Assembly: GCA_949318235.1 (NCBI GenBank)
Contig: OX439129.1
Coordinates: 744,001-808,000 of the forward strand
DNA length: 64,000 nt
Direction: 5' to 3'
From: Ecdyonurus torrentis
Lineage: Eukaryota > Arthropoda > Insecta > Ephemeroptera > Heptageniidae
Below, one piece after another: positions 61,272 to 64,000 of this stretch. The translations under genes and the position numbers were made by a program. Within the stretch, counting starts at the first letter, position 1, and each line of letters starts with the position of its first letter. The notes beneath the pieces were generated by a model. The model saw nothing but the letters and a program-made list of their open reading frames with translations. It was not told the DNA's origin and made no database searches.

Positions 61272-63323
61272 AGCCCATATGAAGAAAAAAAAAGTTTGTA
61301 ACTCGAGTTCTAATTGAGATTGAAAGTTGTGGTTTTGAAATAAAGTGATGCAAAACGCTCTATAGTACTAAATTCACCTATAGAAACAAAATTAATAAAA
61401 AAAAAATTTCGAAAAAAATTGTGTTTTTCAGATTCTGAAAACGATTTTTGATGATATCTCAGAAACTAATAATGCCACAGACTTACGGTTTAAACTGAAA
61501 TGTATCACTTTGAAATGTCTTATGAATAGTTTATAACACTTTAGTCGCAAAAACTAAAACTTTCTTAGTATTTGAGAATTTTCGAATTTTCTTACCGAAG
61601 TCTATAGCATTGTAGCCCATATGAAGAAAAAAAAAGTTTGTAACTCGAGTTCTAATTGAGATATAAAGTTGTGGTTTTGAAATAAAGTGATGCAAAACAC
61701 TCTATAGTACTAAATTCACCTCTATAAACAAAATTGAGAAAAAAAAAATTTCGAAAAAAATTGTGTTTTTCAGATTCTGAAAACGATTTTTGATGATATC
61801 TCAGAAACTAATAATGCTACAGACTTACGGTTTGAACTGAAATGTATCACTTTGAAATGTCTTATAAAAAGTTTATAACACTTAAGTCGCAAAAATTAAA
61901 ACTTTCTCAGTTTTTGAGAATTTTCGAATTTTCTTACCGAAGTCTATAGCATTGTAGCCCATATGAAGAAAAAAAAAGTTTGTAACTCGAGTTCCAATTG
62001 AGATAGAAAGTTGCGGTTTTGAAATAAAGTGATGCAAAACGCTCAATAGTTTTAATTTCACCTCTAGAAACAAATTTGAGAAAAATAATTTTTCGAAAAA
62101 AATTATGTTTTTCAGTTTCTGAAAACGATTTTTGATTATATCTCAGAAACTAATAATGCTACAGACTTACGGTTTGAACTGAAATGTATCACTTTGAAAT
62201 GTCTAATGAAAAGTTTATAACACTTAAGTCGCAAAAATTAAAACTTTCTCAGTTTTTGAGAATTTTCGTATTTTCTTACCGAAGTCTATAGCATTGTAGC
62301 CCATATGAAGAAAAAAAAAGTTTGTAACTCGAGTTCTAATTGAGATTGAAAGTTGTGGTTTTGAAATAAAGTGATGCAAAACGCTCTATAGTACTAAATT
62401 TACCTATAGAAACAAAATTAATAAAAAAAAAATTTCGAAAAAAATTGTGTTTTTCAGATTCTAAAAACGATTTTTGATGATATCTCAGAAACTAATAATG
62501 CCACAGACTTACGGTTTAAACTGAAATGTATCACTTTGAAATGTCTTATGAATAGTTTATAACACTTTAGTCGCAAAAACTAAAACTTTCTTAGTATTTG
62601 AGAATTTTCGAATTTTCTTACCGAAGTCTATAGCATTGTAGCCCATATGAAGAAAAAAAAAGTTTGTAACTCGAGTTCTAATTGAGATATAAAGTTGTGG
62701 TTTTGAAATAAAGTGATGCAAAACACTCTATAGTACTAAATTCACCTCTATAAACAAAATTGAGAAAAACAAAATTTCGAAAAAAATTTTGTTTTTCAGA
62801 TTCTGAAAACGATTTTTGATGATATCTCAGAAACTAATAATGCCACAGACTTACGGTTTGAACTGAAATGTATCACTTTGAAATGTCTTATGAAAAGTTT
62901 ATAACACTTAAGTCGCAAAAATTAAAACTTTCTCAGTTTTTGAGAATTTTCGTATTTTCTTACCGAAGTCTATAGCATTGTAGCCCATATGAAGAAAAAA
63001 AAAGTTTGTAACTCGAGTTCTAATTGAGATTGAAAGTTGTGGTTTTGAAATAAAGTGATGCAAAACGCTCTATAGTACTAAATTTACCTATAGAAACAAA
63101 ATTAATAAAAACAAAATTTCGAAAAAAATTGTGTTTTTCAGATTCTAAAAACGATTTTTGATGATATCTCAGAAACTAATAATGCCACAGACTTACGGTT
63201 TAAACTGAAATGTATCACTTTGAAATGTCTTATAAAAAGTTTATAACACTTAAGTCGCAAAAATTAAAACTTTCTCAGTTTTTGAGAATTTTCGAATTTT
63301 CTTACCGAAGTCTATAGCATTGT
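61272..63323 (+). repeat. Array 2, b'-c-T-b'-c-b' units
   Basis: Six units between T-U-V copies 2 and 3. T at about 61,960 has GCTCAATAG instead of GCTCTATAG. The b' units near 62,290 and 62,990 share AAATTTACC and TTCTAAAAACG, and the second is a hybrid that ends c-like (CTTATAAAAAG). Confidence 0.75.
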
Positions 63324-64000
63324 AGCCCATATGAAGAAAAAAAAAGTTTGTAACTCGAGTTCCAATTGAGATAGAAAGTTGCGGTTTTGAAATAAAGTGA
63401 TGCAAAACGCTCTATAGTTTTAATTTCACCTCTAGAAACAAATTTGAGAAAAATAATTTTTCGAAAAAAATTATGTTTTTCAGTTTCTGAAAACGATTTT
63501 TGATTATATCTCAGAAACTAATAATGCTACAGACGTACGGTTTGAACTGAAATGTATCACTTTGAAATGTCTTATGAAAAGTTTATAACACTTAAATCGC
63601 AAAAATTAAAACTTTCTCAGTTTTTGAGAATTTTCGAATTTTCTTACCAAAGTCTATAGCATTGTAGCCCCTATGAAGAAAAAAAAAGTTTGTAACTCGA
63701 GTTCTAATTGAGATGTAAAGTCGTGGTTTTAAAATACAGTGATGCAAAACGCTCTATAGTACTAAATTCACCTCTAGAAACAAAATTGAGAAAAAAAAAA
63801 TTTCGAAAAAAATTGTGTTTTTCAGATTCTGAAAACGATTTTTGATGATATCTCAGAAACTAATAATGCTACAGACTTACGGTTTGAACTGAAATGTATC
63901 AATTTGAAATGTCTAATGAAAAGTTTATAACACTTTAGTCGCAAAAACTAAAACTTTCTCAGTTTTTGAGAATTTTCGAATTTTCTTACCGATGTCTATA
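63324..64000 (+). repeat. Array 2 T-U-V block, copy 3 (cut by window end)
   Basis: T and most of U are present. AGCCCC is at 63,666, 3,077 bp after copy 2. The window ends within the A half of U at the CCGATGTCTATA motif, so V would be expected just beyond. Confidence 0.85.

Larger units (their letters stand above)
43842..64000 (+). repeat. Array 2: 341-bp composite satellite, about 59 head-to-tail units
   Basis: The landmark AGCCCATATGAAG recurs at 43,841, 44,183, 44,524, 44,866, 45,209, 45,550 and so on to 63,666. That is 58 intervals averaging about 342 bp. Most length variation sits in A-runs after AGCCCATATGAAG and around TTTCGAAAA. A representative unit counted by hand has 96 G+C in 341 (28%), clearly lower than array 1. 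Each unit has an A half (about 176 bp) homologous to the array 1 monomer and a B half (about 165 bp) that carries AACTCGAGTT and several A-tracts. The orientation is the same as array 1 and constant throughout. The array continues past the end of the window. Confidence 0.98.

Noticed and set aside
43997..62073. Minus-strand open frames in array 2 (43,997-44,263, 50,833-51,099, 54,325-54,513, 61,882-62,073)
   Set aside because: They are isolated, present in only 4 of about 59 near-identical units, translate the A-tracts as runs of phenylalanine, and are broken in sister units by single changes. Chance frames in a tandem repeat.
43842..64000. Transposable element or LTR with A-rich tail (from AAGAAAAAAAAAG runs)
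   Set aside because: The A-runs occur at a fixed place in every 341-bp unit and no target-site duplications, terminal repeats or coding domains are present.
1..64000. Telomeric or subtelomeric repeats (TTAGG or TTAGGG runs)
   Set aside because: No tandem run of such a motif was seen in either orientation.
43842..64000. Rho-independent terminators from TCTCAGTTTTTGAGA followed by T-rich sequence
   Set aside because: The 5-bp AT-rich stem is weak, it recurs in every unit, there is no upstream gene, and the setting appears eukaryotic.
1..64000. A previously undescribed gene system
   Set aside because: No coding region or RNA gene could be supported anywhere; the interest of the window lies in repeat architecture and a possible binding block.

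Overview
The window is satellite DNA from end to end. I find no gene, RNA gene, mobile element or unique sequence on either strand. Two tandem-repeat families lie head to tail in the same orientation and meet at about 43,840. The short open frames that recur every 176 bp (and their two-monomer, 119-residue versions) come from a repeat with fixed stop positions and are not annotated as genes. The sequence suggests an animal nucleus, specifically centromeric, pericentromeric or other constitutive heterochromatin. It is AT-rich, has nucleosome-scale monomers and higher-order repeats (HORs), and lacks bacterial gene density. An insect or other arthropod is plausible, but this is a guess: no telomere repeat, transposon or gene is present to fix the taxon.

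Array 1 (1-43,841): about 249 copies of a 176-bp monomer, about 37% GC by my count of a consensus copy. It has several domains. 1-8,109 holds irregular and locally duplicated monomers, including a copy at 3,347-bp offset. 8,110-23,250 holds a 14-monomer HOR (2,465 bp) with 12- and 10-monomer deletion derivatives. 23,251-31,860 holds rearranged fragments of the same HOR plus a segment copied from about 7-8 kb. 31,861-34,170 is a transition zone of singly represented monomers. 34,171-43,675 is a different HOR of 7 monomers (1,232 bp) with 9-monomer variants. Near the end a 7+9 pair is itself repeated as a 2,817-bp super-unit.

Array 2 (43,842-64,000): about 59 copies of a 341-bp unit, about 28% GC. 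The first 176 bp or so of each unit is clearly homologous to the 176-bp monomer. The remaining 165 bp looks like a second, more diverged copy of the same ancestor, so the 341-bp unit is probably a fused dimer. Array 2 also has HORs: a four-unit a-b-c-d block of about 1,367 bp, a three-unit T-U-V block of about 1,026 bp, and a 684-bp two-unit duplication.

The most notable observation is a 64-bp block inside the repeat. It is about 92% identical between the two families, while the next 95 bp is only about 64% identical (ungapped hand alignments of consensus copies). That pattern could reflect selection on a protein-binding box, or simply recent exchange between families. HOR layering, hybrid monomers, a microhomology junction and the absence of transposon insertions all point to ongoing unequal exchange or amplification. 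All identities were judged by eye. Coordinates of HOR edges are good to about one monomer, and array copy number depends on the assembly being right.
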